Shown here: positions 17,982 through 29,165 of the stretch, one piece after another
Position numbering within the stretch: position 1 is the first letter of the stretch
How the letters are laid out: each line of letters begins with the position of its first letter
Assembly: GCA_013697625.1 (NCBI GenBank)
Contig: JACCWN010000086.1
Coordinates: 1-62,416 of the forward strand
Length of the DNA stretch: 62,416 nt
DNA from: Legionella sp.
GTDB taxonomy: Bacteria > Pseudomonadota > Gammaproteobacteria > Legionellales > Legionellaceae
Direction of reading: 5' to 3'
The notes under the pieces: generated by a model
Seen by the model: only the letters and a program-made list of their open reading frames with translations
The model's database searches: none
Told to the model about the DNA's origin: nothing
Position numbers and translations under genes: made by a program

Positions 17982-18893
17982 ATGAAATCATTTAGAATAA
18001 ACTGTATCTTAATTAGCACCATTGTATTTTGGGCCTCTGCATTTATTGGTATAAAATTGGGCTTAGCTGATTATTCTCCTTGTCCACTTGCACTCTTTCG
18101 ATTTTTAGTGGCCTCTGTGTGTATAGCTTTCATTTATCACAGTCACAAAATTGAAAAATCGGTTTCCTGGCCAGATCGCTTCCTTTTGATTTTGGCCGGT
18201 ATGGCGGGTATTGGAATTTATAATATTTGCTTAAATATAGGTGAAGTGACGGTTTCTGCTGGGATAGCCAGTTTTGTGATTGGTTTAATGCCAATAATGA
18301 CCATTTTATTGTCTTTGGCATTTTTAAAAGAAAAACAAAATAATGGCGTGTGGTGCGGTATTCTAATCAGTTTGCTTGGCTTGTTCATTATTGCTGTCTG
18401 TGAATCCTCTAGTGAGAACATAGGCCAAGGGCTTATATTGATTTTAATATCAACTTTCACCGGTGCAGTTTTGACCATCATTCAAAAACATTTTGCTCGT
18501 GTATATCACCCTGTAGCTATTATATCTTGGGTAATCTGGGGTGGAACATTGTTATTAATGGTATTTTTACCAAAACTGTTACAAGAAATGCAAACCGCCC
18601 ATTACCCCGCAACCCTATCTGTAATATATATGGGTATATTTCCTGGTGCCATTGCTTATCTTGCTTGGGGCCTAGTTTTGAAAACAGTTTCGGCATCAAA
18701 AACTTCACTGAGTTTATACGGGCTGCCCATTCTGTCGACCTTACTGGGTGTGATATTTCTACACGAACACCCCTCATTAACCTCGCTTTTTGGGGGGGGA
18801 ATAGCATTACTGGGTGCCTTTGTTGCTCATTATTACCAACAACCAGCTACAGCTGACTTAGACAGTATGAAAAATTCAGTAGTTACAAGCTAA
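17982..18893 (+). CDS. EamA-family DMT transporter
   Basis: A 303-residue inner-membrane protein with about ten helices. Typical EamA marks: FWASAFIGIKLGLADYSP in helix 1, SAGIASFVIGLMPIMTILLS near the end of repeat one, and PGAIAYLAWGLVLKTVSASKT with LLGVIFLHEHP in repeat two. The substrate is unknown. I chose ATG 17982 over an upstream TTG because GAGGT stands five bases before it. It is clearly a different subfamily from the transporter at 5194-6063. Confidence 0.9.
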   Translation: MKSFRINCILISTIVFWASAFIGIKLGLADYSPCPLALFRFLVASVCIAFIYHSHKIEKSVSWPDRFLLILAGMAGIGIYNICLNIGEVTVSAGIASFVIGLMPIMTILLSLAFLKEKQNNGVWCGILISLLGLFIIAVCESSSENIGQGLILILISTFTGAVLTIIQKHFARVYHPVAIISWVIWGGTLLLMVFLPKLLQEMQTAHYPATLSVIYMGIFPGAIAYLAWGLVLKTVSASKTSLSLYGLPILSTLLGVIFLHEHPSLTSLFGGGIALLGAFVAHYYQQPATADLDSMKNSVVTS

Positions 18894-18925
18894 GCTTTTC
18901 GTATATTATACGCTTTTTAAAATAA

Positions 18926-20968
<2,043 letters not shown>

Positions 20969-21007
20969 TCAAAACCTGCTGGCCAAGGCGACAGCAACTC
21001 TGATGTC

Positions 21008-21472
21008 ACCCAGGTGCCGCCATCAACCCTGGTAACTACCCAGGTGTCGTCATCAACCCTGGTAACTACCCAGGTGCCGTCATCCTGAGTGCGTCTTTTT
21101 GCACGAAGGATCTCCTGACAGTGGTATGGTTTCAGTGAAAAAAAATTGTAAATATGAAGTGATGATGTACCAATCAATATTAGAGACAGTACCACATTTC
21201 GGAGATCCTTCGCGCAAAAAGACGCTCAGGATGACGTAGCCGAGGTAGTTACAATTATAAAAAAGACGCTTCAGGATAACGTAGCTGGGGTAGTTACAAA
21301 TATAAAAAGTCGCTTCAGGACGATGGAGCTGGAAAAGTTACAAAAATATTAAAATAAAATAGTGCATTTTCATGCTTATTTTGTTATTATACTGAACAAT
21401 TTTTACATTAGACTCATTAACTACCCCAAGTACGTCATCCTGAAGCGTCTTTTTGCGCGAAGGATCTCCTGA
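21008..21472. repeat. Cluster of dispersed inverted repeats
   Basis: Between fadH and deaD there is no gene. The stretch has two 30-bp tandem units around ACCCAGGTG (starting 21008 and 21038, third partial at 21068), then a 35-40 bp element, GTCATCCTGAGTGCGTCTTT and onward, at 21079-21118. That element returns inverted at 21201-21235 and direct at 21434-21472, with weaker copies near 21250 and 21305. Elements 1 and 2 could fold into a large hairpin. They are REP-like sequences. Confidence 0.8.
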
Positions 21473-21635
21473 AGGTGGTTTTGAGCTCTATGTTAACCAA
21501 CCGGTTGGTTGGCTCGACCTATAAACTATCTTGTTTATTTATTGTAACTTTGAAATAAATATATCTATTTTTCAAGTTATCAAATGCTTAAGGTTTTAAG
21601 GTCGTGATATCGCACTTTACTTTATCGGGAATCTT

Positions 21636-23366
21636 ATGAACCAAAAAACTACAGCTTGTTTTAGCACTTTCAATCTTTCAGAACCCTTAAACAAAGCATT
21701 GGAGGATATGAATTTTACAATTCCATCGCCTATCCAAGCTGAGGCTATCCCAAAATTCCTCGAAGGCAAAGATTTAATTGGACTTGCTCAAACAGGTACA
21801 GGAAAAACCTTAGCATTTGCCTTGCCCATATTAAATGGACTGTTAACCACCGTTCAGGGTACACAAGCTTTAATTTTAGCGCCCACACGTGAATTGGCCA
21901 TTCAAGTTGCAGAGCAATTTAAATTACTCTGTGCACATCTTCGACATGTTAACGTTGCAGTTTTATGCGGTGGACAAGAATATGGCAAACAGTTGAAACA
22001 ATTACGTCAAGGCGCACAAATCGTTGTTGGTACGCCAGGTCGTATCATGGATCATATTGAAAAAGGCACCTTAAACTTAAGTAACCTTCGTACTTTTATT
22101 TTAGATGAAGCCGATGAAATGTTACGGATGGGATTTATTGATGATGTTGAATTCATCCTGGGGAAATTACCTGAGAAAAAGCAAATCGCCTTGTTCTCAG
22201 CCACGATGCCCTCTCGTATTCGTAGCATCGCAAACACCTACTTAGATAATCCTGTTTCAGTCGAAATCCGCATGGAAACTGCAACGGTAAAAAGCGTTGA
22301 ACAACGGTTTATACTCGTTCCGGGGCACCAGAAGTCAGATGCTTTATTTCGAATGTTAGCAGTCGAAAACCATCAAGGCGTGATTGTATTTGTGCGCACC
22401 AAAAGCAGCACAGAAGAAGTTGCTGAAGTGTTGCAACAACACGGGCTCAAAGCGATGGCTATTCATGGCGACATTACACAAACACTAAGAGAACGAATCA
22501 TTACCCAATTCAAACAAGGTGTCATTGATATTTTAGTAGCAACAGATGTTGCTGCTCGTGGACTTGATGTGGAACGTGTCACCCATGTAATTAACTATGA
22601 TATGCCACAAGACAGTGAAACCTATGTACACCGAATCGGTCGAACTGGACGCGCGGGCCGTTCTGGAGTAACTATTTTATTTGCAACACCCAAAGAATCT
22701 AGATTGGTTGGTAATATTGAGCGTCATACACGTCAACGCATTGATAAAGTAACCATCCCCAATGATCATACAATCCAAGTCGTCAGACAACAACAGTTCA
22801 TGGACAACATCACAGCCCGATTGACACATGAACACATCCATTCCTATAAACGCATCATTGAAGACTATATCAAAGACAAAGACATCTTGGCTGTAGATGT
22901 AGCGGCTGCTCTTGCCTTATTTTTACACAAAGACATGCCTTGGAAAAAAGAAAGTGCTTTCCCTAAAACGGCCACCACTCAAAAAGAAAGTCGCACCGGC
23001 CGGGGTGCAGATACCCGTGTAGATCGTGCTTTTTCCCGCTCTCATGAGGATAAAAAAGGCTTTGGCAGCAATAGAAAGCCAGTAGAGAGTGATAGGAAAA
23101 AATTTGATGATAAATCATCAGACGTAGCCCTCAATCAATTTCGTTTAGAGGTTGGAAGAATTCACGGTGTAAAACCTGGTAATATTGTAGGAGCAATCGC
23201 TAATGAAGCAGGCTTACAAAGCCGCAATATTACGCGTTTAAAAATTCTTGACGATCATTCACTTGTATGTTTGCCCAAAGGCATGACCCCAGAAGCCATG
23301 CAGGATTTAACCAAAGCTTGGGTTTGTGGCCGCCAATTAAAACTAACTCTGATTGGTAGTGCTTAA
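21636..23366 (+). CDS. deaD: DEAD-box RNA helicase, DeaD/CsdA-like
   Basis: A 576-residue ATP-dependent RNA helicase. Visible motifs are the Q motif (FTIPSPIQAEAIP), AQTGTGKT, PTRELA, DEAD, SAT, VATDVAARGLD and HRIGRTGRAG. After a charged linker (about 440-500) comes a DbpA-type RNA-binding domain (VGRIHGVKPGNIVGAIANEA) that is typical of DeaD. It acts in ribosome assembly and mRNA turnover, especially in the cold. The long 5' leader of at least 100 AT-rich bases would suit cold-shock control, but I see no specific box. Confidence 0.93.
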   Translation: MNQKTTACFSTFNLSEPLNKALEDMNFTIPSPIQAEAIPKFLEGKDLIGLAQTGTGKTLAFALPILNGLLTTVQGTQALILAPTRELAIQVAEQFKLLCAHLRHVNVAVLCGGQEYGKQLKQLRQGAQIVVGTPGRIMDHIEKGTLNLSNLRTFILDEADEMLRMGFIDDVEFILGKLPEKKQIALFSATMPSRIRSIANTYLDNPVSVEIRMETATVKSVEQRFILVPGHQKSDALFRMLAVENHQGVIVFVRTKSSTEEVAEVLQQHGLKAMAIHGDITQTLRERIITQFKQGVIDILVATDVAARGLDVERVTHVINYDMPQDSETYVHRIGRTGRAGRSGVTILFATPKESRLVGNIERHTRQRIDKVTIPNDHTIQVVRQQQFMDNITARLTHEHIHSYKRIIEDYIKDKDILAVDVAAALALFLHKDMPWKKESAFPKTATTQKESRTGRGADTRVDRAFSRSHEDKKGFGSNRKPVESDRKKFDDKSSDVALNQFRLEVGRIHGVKPGNIVGAIANEAGLQSRNITRLKILDDHSLVCLPKGMTPEAMQDLTKAWVCGRQLKLTLIGSA

Positions 23367-23407
23367 TCTATTACTACATAGAAGCATTAGAGTGTTATTT
23401 TTATTTG

Positions 23408-23582
23408 CAGGTTTAAGGCATCTAATTTAATTTTTCTACATAAAATACCTTAAAATTACCTACGTACCGTGCTTTATGCGCGGTATCCAATCTCGTTTCA
23501 AGATCATTGCTGGATTGCACGCATAAATCGCAGAATGCTTGCATTCTTGCCTTCATAAAATCGGTTTAGATGCGTTTACCTG
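23408..23582. mobile_element. MITE-like element, copy 1
   Basis: A 175-bp element with terminal inverted repeats: CAGGTTTAAGGCATCTAA at the left and TTTAGATGCGTTTACCTG at the right. It has internal dyads and no coding capacity. A second copy lies 68 bases further on, and the flanking bases (TAGTGCTTAAT...ATTACTA) are duplicated too, including the deaD stop region. Confidence 0.75.
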
Positions 23583-23650
23583 GAGAATACCCTTTTACCG
23601 ATAGTGCTTAATATATTACTATACAAGAAGCACTGAAGCTGTTAATTTTG

Positions 23651-23818
23651 CAGATTAAACGCATCTAATTTTTGTACATAAAATACCTTCTTTTGCCTAT
23701 ATACCTTGCTTTATGCACGGTATCCATACGATCTTGTATCAAGATCGTTGCTGGATTCTGCGCATAAGCGCTACGTAGGCATTTGACTTCATAATATACG
23801 TTTAGATGCGTTTACCTG
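23651..23818. mobile_element. MITE-like element, copy 2
   Basis: A 168-bp element, clearly related to 23408-23582 in the same orientation: CAGATTAAACGCATCTAA at the left end and the same TTTAGATGCGTTTACCTG at the right. The central part keeps TACATAAAATACCTT and the GGATT...GCGCATAA dyad. The longer duplicated region runs from about 23357 to 23820. Confidence 0.75.
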
Positions 23819-23960
23819 TTATTTTTTGAGCTACTTGATTTTTTTGTGCCTCTTCCGGTACACTAGCCCTGCCTTGAGGGAGAGAAGGCTTTTATTCCTG
23901 GTTGTACTGGGTGGGTTCCTGTCCCTCAGAATCTCAGCTCGCTAACACAGGAACACTTAC

Positions 23961-24127
23961 TAATTAGTCGCTGGCGCGTAATTGTTTTTTACCCAATCCC
24001 GACCTTTTGCGGCTTGTCCGCGGCAGGTCGGGATCTCGCTCTGGCATTAGATCTCTTTGATCCCGCGGACCAGCCGCGAGACCTTGAACTAAGGGGGTAA
24101 AATGAGTTTCGCGCCAGCGACTAATTA
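23961..24127. mobile_element. TAATTAGTCGC-type MITE, copy A
   Basis: A 167-bp element with near-perfect ends: TAATTAGTCGCTGGCGCG on the left and CGCGCCAGCGACTAATTA on the right. Inside are GC-rich dyads (GGTCGGGATC, CCGCGG). No gene. The same ends and core reappear at 45670-45819. Possible TA or TAA target duplication. Confidence 0.8.
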
Positions 24128-24178
24128 CAGTCCATTGAAAAATCAATGGCCCTAACTTACATATTAAACGAGGGTTTT

Positions 24179-25156
24179 ATGAAACGATTGTTACTCCTGG
24201 GTGTTTTGTTATTCTCTGGGTTTGTTTATGCATCCCCTATTCATAATATTGTCGTATTCGGAGACAGTTTATCTGACAATGGTAACCTATTTGCCCACAT
24301 GGAAGAACAGCTTCCTCCCTCCCCACCATATTATGATGGGCGTTTTTCCAATGGCCCAGTTTGGGTAGAATATTTAACCCGCTTTTTACTACCAAAACAA
24401 CCAGGGCATATGCTAAATTATGCTTTTGGTGGCGCCATGGTATCTTCTGAAGAGGTGGGGGATAGTGCATTATTTACCATAGATGGCCAGGTTCAAACAT
24501 ATCTTACTGATTACCCTAATGATGTTGAAATTCAAGATAATCTATACATTTTTTGGATCGGCAGCAATAATTATTTAGGAACCCCAGAAGACAAAGACCA
24601 CACCCTTGCTGCCGAGGTCACCCAAGGTATATTAAAAAATTTGGAATTGTTGGCAAACAAAGGTGCAAAAAATATTTTAATATTGAATATACCCAACATT
24701 GGAAATACACCCTTTGCCCGCTTTTTAGATGAGGTGAGTTGCTCTGAAGATAGTAAGACCTGTAAATCTGAGGTTTTGAGTTATCTTTCCAATGAACACA
24801 ATAAAGCTTTAGCCCAAGGCTTAAATATATTAAAAATGGCCTACCCCAATGTTAATTTGATATCTTATGATATCAATCAACTGCTTGCTGAAGTCATATC
24901 AAATCCAGCCCTTTACCAGTTTAGTAATGTAACTGAAGCTTGTAACAAACCAGAGCAAGGTAAACAACTGCATAAACCAATCTTAAGTTTGGTCACCGAT
25001 AGGTTACATAAGACTACAGAAGAATCTTGTGACGATTATTTATTTTTTGATTTACTTCATCCAACTACGAAAGCCCACCGAATCATATCTGGCAAAGTTG
25101 CAACCGTATTGCAAGAGGCTGGGATAGAAATTTCTAATACAATTTCTCCCAGGTAG
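24179..25156 (+). CDS. GDSL-type lipase/lysophospholipase, PlaA-like
   Basis: A 325-residue secreted SGNH hydrolase. An 18-residue signal peptide (MKRLLLLGVLLFSGFVYA) is followed by VVFGDSLSDNGNL (nucleophile Ser30), SPPYYDGRFSNGPVWVEYL, the block-III GSNN motif (WIGSNNY) and FFDLLHPTTKAH with the catalytic Asp and His. This pattern matches the PlaA/PlaC group of Legionella, which cleaves lysophospholipids outside the cell or at host membranes. Two Cys pairs may form disulfides (CSEDSKTC). The ATG at 24179 follows GAGGG; an upstream in-frame start would bury the signal peptide. Confidence 0.88.
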   Translation: MKRLLLLGVLLFSGFVYASPIHNIVVFGDSLSDNGNLFAHMEEQLPPSPPYYDGRFSNGPVWVEYLTRFLLPKQPGHMLNYAFGGAMVSSEEVGDSALFTIDGQVQTYLTDYPNDVEIQDNLYIFWIGSNNYLGTPEDKDHTLAAEVTQGILKNLELLANKGAKNILILNIPNIGNTPFARFLDEVSCSEDSKTCKSEVLSYLSNEHNKALAQGLNILKMAYPNVNLISYDINQLLAEVISNPALYQFSNVTEACNKPEQGKQLHKPILSLVTDRLHKTTEESCDDYLFFDLLHPTTKAHRIISGKVATVLQEAGIEISNTISPR

Positions 25157-25240
25157 TAATTCCAATAATGGATGTGGGTAAGTGACCAAGCCTTACCCCA
25201 CCCACTTACTGTATTAAACCCGCCTATAACCTTCGAATGC

Positions 25241-26815
25241 TCAATAACGGTCAGCATTGGCTTGATTCCAATCTTCCAGGACATACTCTGGAATGGAATC
25301 ACTTAATAAAATTCCCGATGTTAAGTAGTCATATAACTCAGCATAAGTTTTAGCTTTTTGTTCACCTAATTGCTGCCAAATGATGCTTGGAGACAGTTTA
25401 TCTGGATGATCAAGACCCAAGGTCCCAACCAGACGAAGGAAACTTTTGATGGTTTCATGATGAAAATTTTTAACATGTATTGCCCTGGTATCAACATCAA
25501 TGGCTCTAGCACGCCGTGGATCTTGTGTAGTAACACCAGTGGGACAGTTGCCAGTATGACATCGCATGGCTTGAATACAGCCTACTGCAAACATCATGGG
25601 ACGCGCGACATTACAAAAATCGGCCCCTAAGGCTATTTTTTGAACCATGTCAAAGCCATCCACTATTTTACCACTGACTAATAACTTGATATGTTGACGC
25701 AGATTACAACCCACAAGACTTGAATGCACAAAAGGAATGGCCTCATCAAGTGCAAGACCTAAATAATCTGATAATTCACTGTTTGCAGCCCCGGTACCAC
25801 CTTCTGCACCATCGATACATATAAAATCAGGTAGAATGCCTGTCTCTAACATCGCCTTACAAATACCTAAAAAATCGCTACGTTTACCAATACATAATTT
25901 AAACCCTATGGGTTTGCCACCACATAAATGTCTTAAACGCGCAACAAATTCTAATAATCCACGAGGTGTATTGAATTCAGGATGAACCGCTGGCGATTTA
26001 CAGTCCACACCTACAGGGATTCCACGATACCTTGCTATGTCTTTAGTGACCTTAACTCCAGGCAAAAAGCCGCCACTACTAGGTTTTGCACCTTGTGATA
26101 ATTTAATTATAACCATTTTGACAACCTTAAGATTGGCTTTTTGGCTAAATACTTCATCATCAAATCGTCCCTCAGGCGTGCGACACCCAAAATAGGCTGA
26201 TGCAATTTCCCAAACCAGATCAGCACCATACTTTAGATGATGATCCGTAAGGCCCCCTTCTCCAGTATCCTGGGAAAATCCGCCCAAGTAAGCTCCTTTA
26301 TTCATTGCAAGCACGGCATTCGCGCTTAAAGAGCCAAAACTCATAGCAGATATATTAAGACGAGAGCTTTTGTAGGGTTGCAGACATTGTGGACCGCCCA
26401 CTATGATTCGGGAAGCTTCTTCTGGTACCTCTTTAACCCCCATAGAATGCAAGGCAAAGCTATACCCTCTCGTGAGAATATCATTCTCAGTACCGAAGGG
26501 ATGAATGCCAAGGTCTCCTTCAGAACGTTTTTTGATGAGATCTCGCTGCTCTCTATTATAGGGTCTTCCACTTTTATCATCTTCAAGAAAATATTGACGT
26601 ATTTCTGGGCTGATAAATTCCATTAGGTAACGAATGTGACCAATGACAGGATAATTATATAGGACATTATTTTTAGAAAAGGTGTCTACAATGCCCACTA
26701 TAAATAAAGGAGTGATGATTATTAAAAAATATAAACCATTTGGCCAAATGTAAGAAATGCCTAAAACTAGGGTAAAAATAAAGATGAAAAATATATAAAA
26801 AAATCTTTGCCACAT
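25241..26815 (-). CDS. FMN-binding glutamate synthase family protein
   Basis: A 524-residue protein. The N-terminal 50 residues contain two hydrophobic helices that should anchor it in the inner membrane. The rest matches the FMN-binding core of glutamate synthase large subunits: NISAMSFGSLSANAV, GAYLGGFSQDTGEGG, KLSQGAKPSSGGFLPG and CIDGAEGGTGAAN. A Cys cluster (CHTGNCPTGV) is also present. There is no glutaminase domain. Proteins of this stand-alone family are widespread and of uncertain reaction. AAGGA precedes the ATG. Converges with the GDSL lipase gene. Confidence 0.88.
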   Translation of the reverse strand: MWQRFFYIFFIFIFTLVLGISYIWPNGLYFLIIITPLFIVGIVDTFSKNNVLYNYPVIGHIRYLMEFISPEIRQYFLEDDKSGRPYNREQRDLIKKRSEGDLGIHPFGTENDILTRGYSFALHSMGVKEVPEEASRIIVGGPQCLQPYKSSRLNISAMSFGSLSANAVLAMNKGAYLGGFSQDTGEGGLTDHHLKYGADLVWEIASAYFGCRTPEGRFDDEVFSQKANLKVVKMVIIKLSQGAKPSSGGFLPGVKVTKDIARYRGIPVGVDCKSPAVHPEFNTPRGLLEFVARLRHLCGGKPIGFKLCIGKRSDFLGICKAMLETGILPDFICIDGAEGGTGAANSELSDYLGLALDEAIPFVHSSLVGCNLRQHIKLLVSGKIVDGFDMVQKIALGADFCNVARPMMFAVGCIQAMRCHTGNCPTGVTTQDPRRARAIDVDTRAIHVKNFHHETIKSFLRLVGTLGLDHPDKLSPSIIWQQLGEQKAKTYAELYDYLTSGILLSDSIPEYVLEDWNQANADRY

Positions 26816-27002
26816 AGGTTATCCTTTTATTGCGCTGTATTTTACTGCTTTTTTAAATGGGTTTAAACAATAAGAAAAGTCCATTTACACAATAAATTCC
26901 TAACATTAAGACCCAACAATTATTTTGCTAGTAGAAAATATTGTTAAAATAGTACTCATGGTCTATTGTTTATTTAAGATCTACCTATGATAAAGGATTA
27001 TC

Positions 27003-27257
27003 ATGCCTGCAAAAAAAATTCACATTGTACTACAATTTATTTTATTTGCCCTTTTATGCATAGAAATTCAACCCCTCATGGCCTTTCATAGGCTACAATG
27101 TGCCCCATTAAATACATGTGTATGTGAGAAATATAAAGTCGCGGGCTTTGCGATTAATCACTATGGGTGCGGACTATTATGTCAAAGCTATCATTCAGTT
27201 GTTCAAACTTATCATGATAATATGAAACAAGACCTATACTGTAATCATCTTAAATAA
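27003..27257 (+). CDS. Small secreted Cys-rich protein
   Basis: An 84-residue protein with a signal peptide (positive start MPAKK, hydrophobic core, cut likely after PLMA). The mature part of about 57 residues has six cysteines (LQCAPLNTCVCEKY, YGCGLLCQ, LYCNH), enough for three disulfides. No family recognised. The ATG is preceded by AAAGGA at a suitable distance. It stands alone between two minus-strand genes. Codon use is ordinary. I think it is a real gene because the signal peptide and Cys pattern are unlikely by chance. Confidence 0.6.
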   Translation: MPAKKIHIVLQFILFALLCIEIQPLMAFHRLQCAPLNTCVCEKYKVAGFAINHYGCGLLCQSYHSVVQTYHDNMKQDLYCNHLK

Positions 27258-27343
27258 TATAATTTAAACTTAAAGCTTAAGATCATCCTGTGAATAACAC
27301 ATGCTAAAGCGCAAAAGCCCCTCACTGTTTATACGATATGGGA

Positions 27344-29134
27344 TCATATAGATTCTCGAATAATCCACTTGCGTTGCCCCTCAGCAGTAACTTCACTGTT
27401 TTGAACCCAGGTTAGTAAGGGTTTACCACTGGGTTTGATGGACATACTTTTGGAAGTTAATGCTACAGCAAAGGGATATTGTCTGCTAATTGATTGGAGT
27501 GAAGACCACACTTTATTCGCATCAACTTGGTTATCATTGATTATAAGTTCATTACCTCTATATAAAATATCAACCGATTGTCCTTTCAAGGCCAATTTTA
27601 CCATGGATTCTAAGTGACGCCACTTGGCTTGATGCACTCTTTGAATCTCGGCTTGGGTTTTTTTTGCTTGAAAGTTAATCCGATTATGAGGAGCAAATAC
27701 TTTAACTAATCGCATACTTCCAGGGCTTTGTTGTAGAAAATATCCCACCATAGCATCCAATAAAGGGCGACCCGGTCCAGAGAGCTTGCCTGGTACCCTG
27801 TTAATGAACATAGCAAAGGCCAAAGTATGTCCGTTCGCAGTATATAAATAACCCGATAGACTATTCATGCCGGTCATGGTACCTGTTTTAGCACGAACAA
27901 ATCCCTGCTGGCTTGCAATTTGAAATCGTTTTTGTAGAGTGCCATCTCTACCAGATACGGGTAAGGTTGCGATGTATTCATAGGATAGAGGAAAGCGTTC
28001 ATATAAAAATTTTAGTAAAGAAATGGTCTGCTCAGGAGACACCAAATTATAGCGTGATAAACCAGAACCATCAGTAAAAACAGCATTGGTTAAGGGAATA
28101 CTTGTTTGTTCTTGCAAAAACTGCTTGATCACAGGTTGGGCATCATTCCAAGTAACCGGTGCTCCATGCAACTTGCTTGCAGCATGTAAGTACAAACTAT
28201 CTGCATATAGATTATCAGAGGGTTTTAAGGTGTCAGCCATCAGCTGATATATGGGCTTGGAATACTCTGTAGCAATTACCATAGAATCGGAAGGTGTCTT
28301 TCCCATCTGCACTTGACCGGTTAGTTGGATATTCATTTTTGCTAATTCGCTTTTAATCATTCCTTGTGCATAGCTGAGAGGATTTTTAATGGCTATTTGT
28401 TGCTGTACGGCCCATTGACCTAAACCAATACAGCCATGGATGGTTAAATGATTGGTATTGTCTAAACTCAAACCCACACCACAGCCTTTGGCGCTGGCTT
28501 GAGTTTTAGCAAGATTGGTTACCACAAAGCCACTTCCCCCATCATCTACTTCCACCAAAGCTGGATCTCCAACATGACTCCCAGGATTCACCGTAACATT
28601 TAAACGGTTTGCATCAAGCATGAGTGGAGCCACCGGAGCACCATAACCATAGGCAAGATCCGAGGTTAACCAACCGGGAGGATAGGGAGAAACCAAAGAC
28701 AGACTGCTGTCTATAATGACATTGCCCTGGATGGTATTCACATTCCAATTTTTAAGAGATGATAATAAGCTTTTTAAATCATCACGTTTAAATGAAGGAT
28801 CGCCAGATAGGTGTATAGACACATTGCCTTTCAATATGCCTTGTTGGATTTGGGTTGCATTGGTGCTTATTTGATTTTCAAAACGATAATCAGGACCTAA
28901 AGCCATAAGCACTGCCGCTTCAGAAAATAATTTCATGTTGCTGGCTGGAATAAACAATTGATTGGAATTTCGATTATAAAGTGTTTCTCCGGTAGTTAAA
29001 TCTATCACTACCATGCCTAAATTTACATGAGGATTCATTTTAGTAATGAGCTGGTCAATGCCACTTTGAATACTTGCCTGGGAAGATAAGGACCAACAAA
29101 GACATATACTAATTGCAGAAAATATCCTTTTCAC
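27344..29134 (-). CDS. dacB: D-Ala-D-Ala carboxypeptidase/endopeptidase, PBP4-like
   Basis: A 596-residue periplasmic penicillin-binding protein of the S13 family. It has a signal peptide, SxxK in PASNMKLFSEAAV, SxN in PSDNLYADSL and KTG in FVRAKTGTMTGMN, with the large insert domain between the first two motifs. It trims peptidoglycan cross-links. The C-terminus is about 100 residues longer than usual (after GYFLQQSPG), a helical extension of unknown role. The start is GTG at 29134 with AAGGA upstream. It follows parB by 31 bases. Confidence 0.92.
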   Translation of the reverse strand: MKRIFSAISICLCWSLSSQASIQSGIDQLITKMNPHVNLGMVVIDLTTGETLYNRNSNQLFIPASNMKLFSEAAVLMALGPDYRFENQISTNATQIQQGILKGNVSIHLSGDPSFKRDDLKSLLSSLKNWNVNTIQGNVIIDSSLSLVSPYPPGWLTSDLAYGYGAPVAPLMLDANRLNVTVNPGSHVGDPALVEVDDGGSGFVVTNLAKTQASAKGCGVGLSLDNTNHLTIHGCIGLGQWAVQQQIAIKNPLSYAQGMIKSELAKMNIQLTGQVQMGKTPSDSMVIATEYSKPIYQLMADTLKPSDNLYADSLYLHAASKLHGAPVTWNDAQPVIKQFLQEQTSIPLTNAVFTDGSGLSRYNLVSPEQTISLLKFLYERFPLSYEYIATLPVSGRDGTLQKRFQIASQQGFVRAKTGTMTGMNSLSGYLYTANGHTLAFAMFINRVPGKLSGPGRPLLDAMVGYFLQQSPGSMRLVKVFAPHNRINFQAKKTQAEIQRVHQAKWRHLESMVKLALKGQSVDILYRGNELIINDNQVDANKVWSSLQSISRQYPFAVALTSKSMSIKPSGKPLLTWVQNSEVTAEGQRKWIIRESI

Positions 29135-29165
29135 AAGGGGTATTCCTTAAATTTAAAATTATAGT

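Noticed and set aside
25174..25201. Imperfect hairpin GTGGGTAAG / CTTACCCCAC between convergent genes
   Set aside because: A bulge in the stem and no T-run on either strand make terminator function doubtful.
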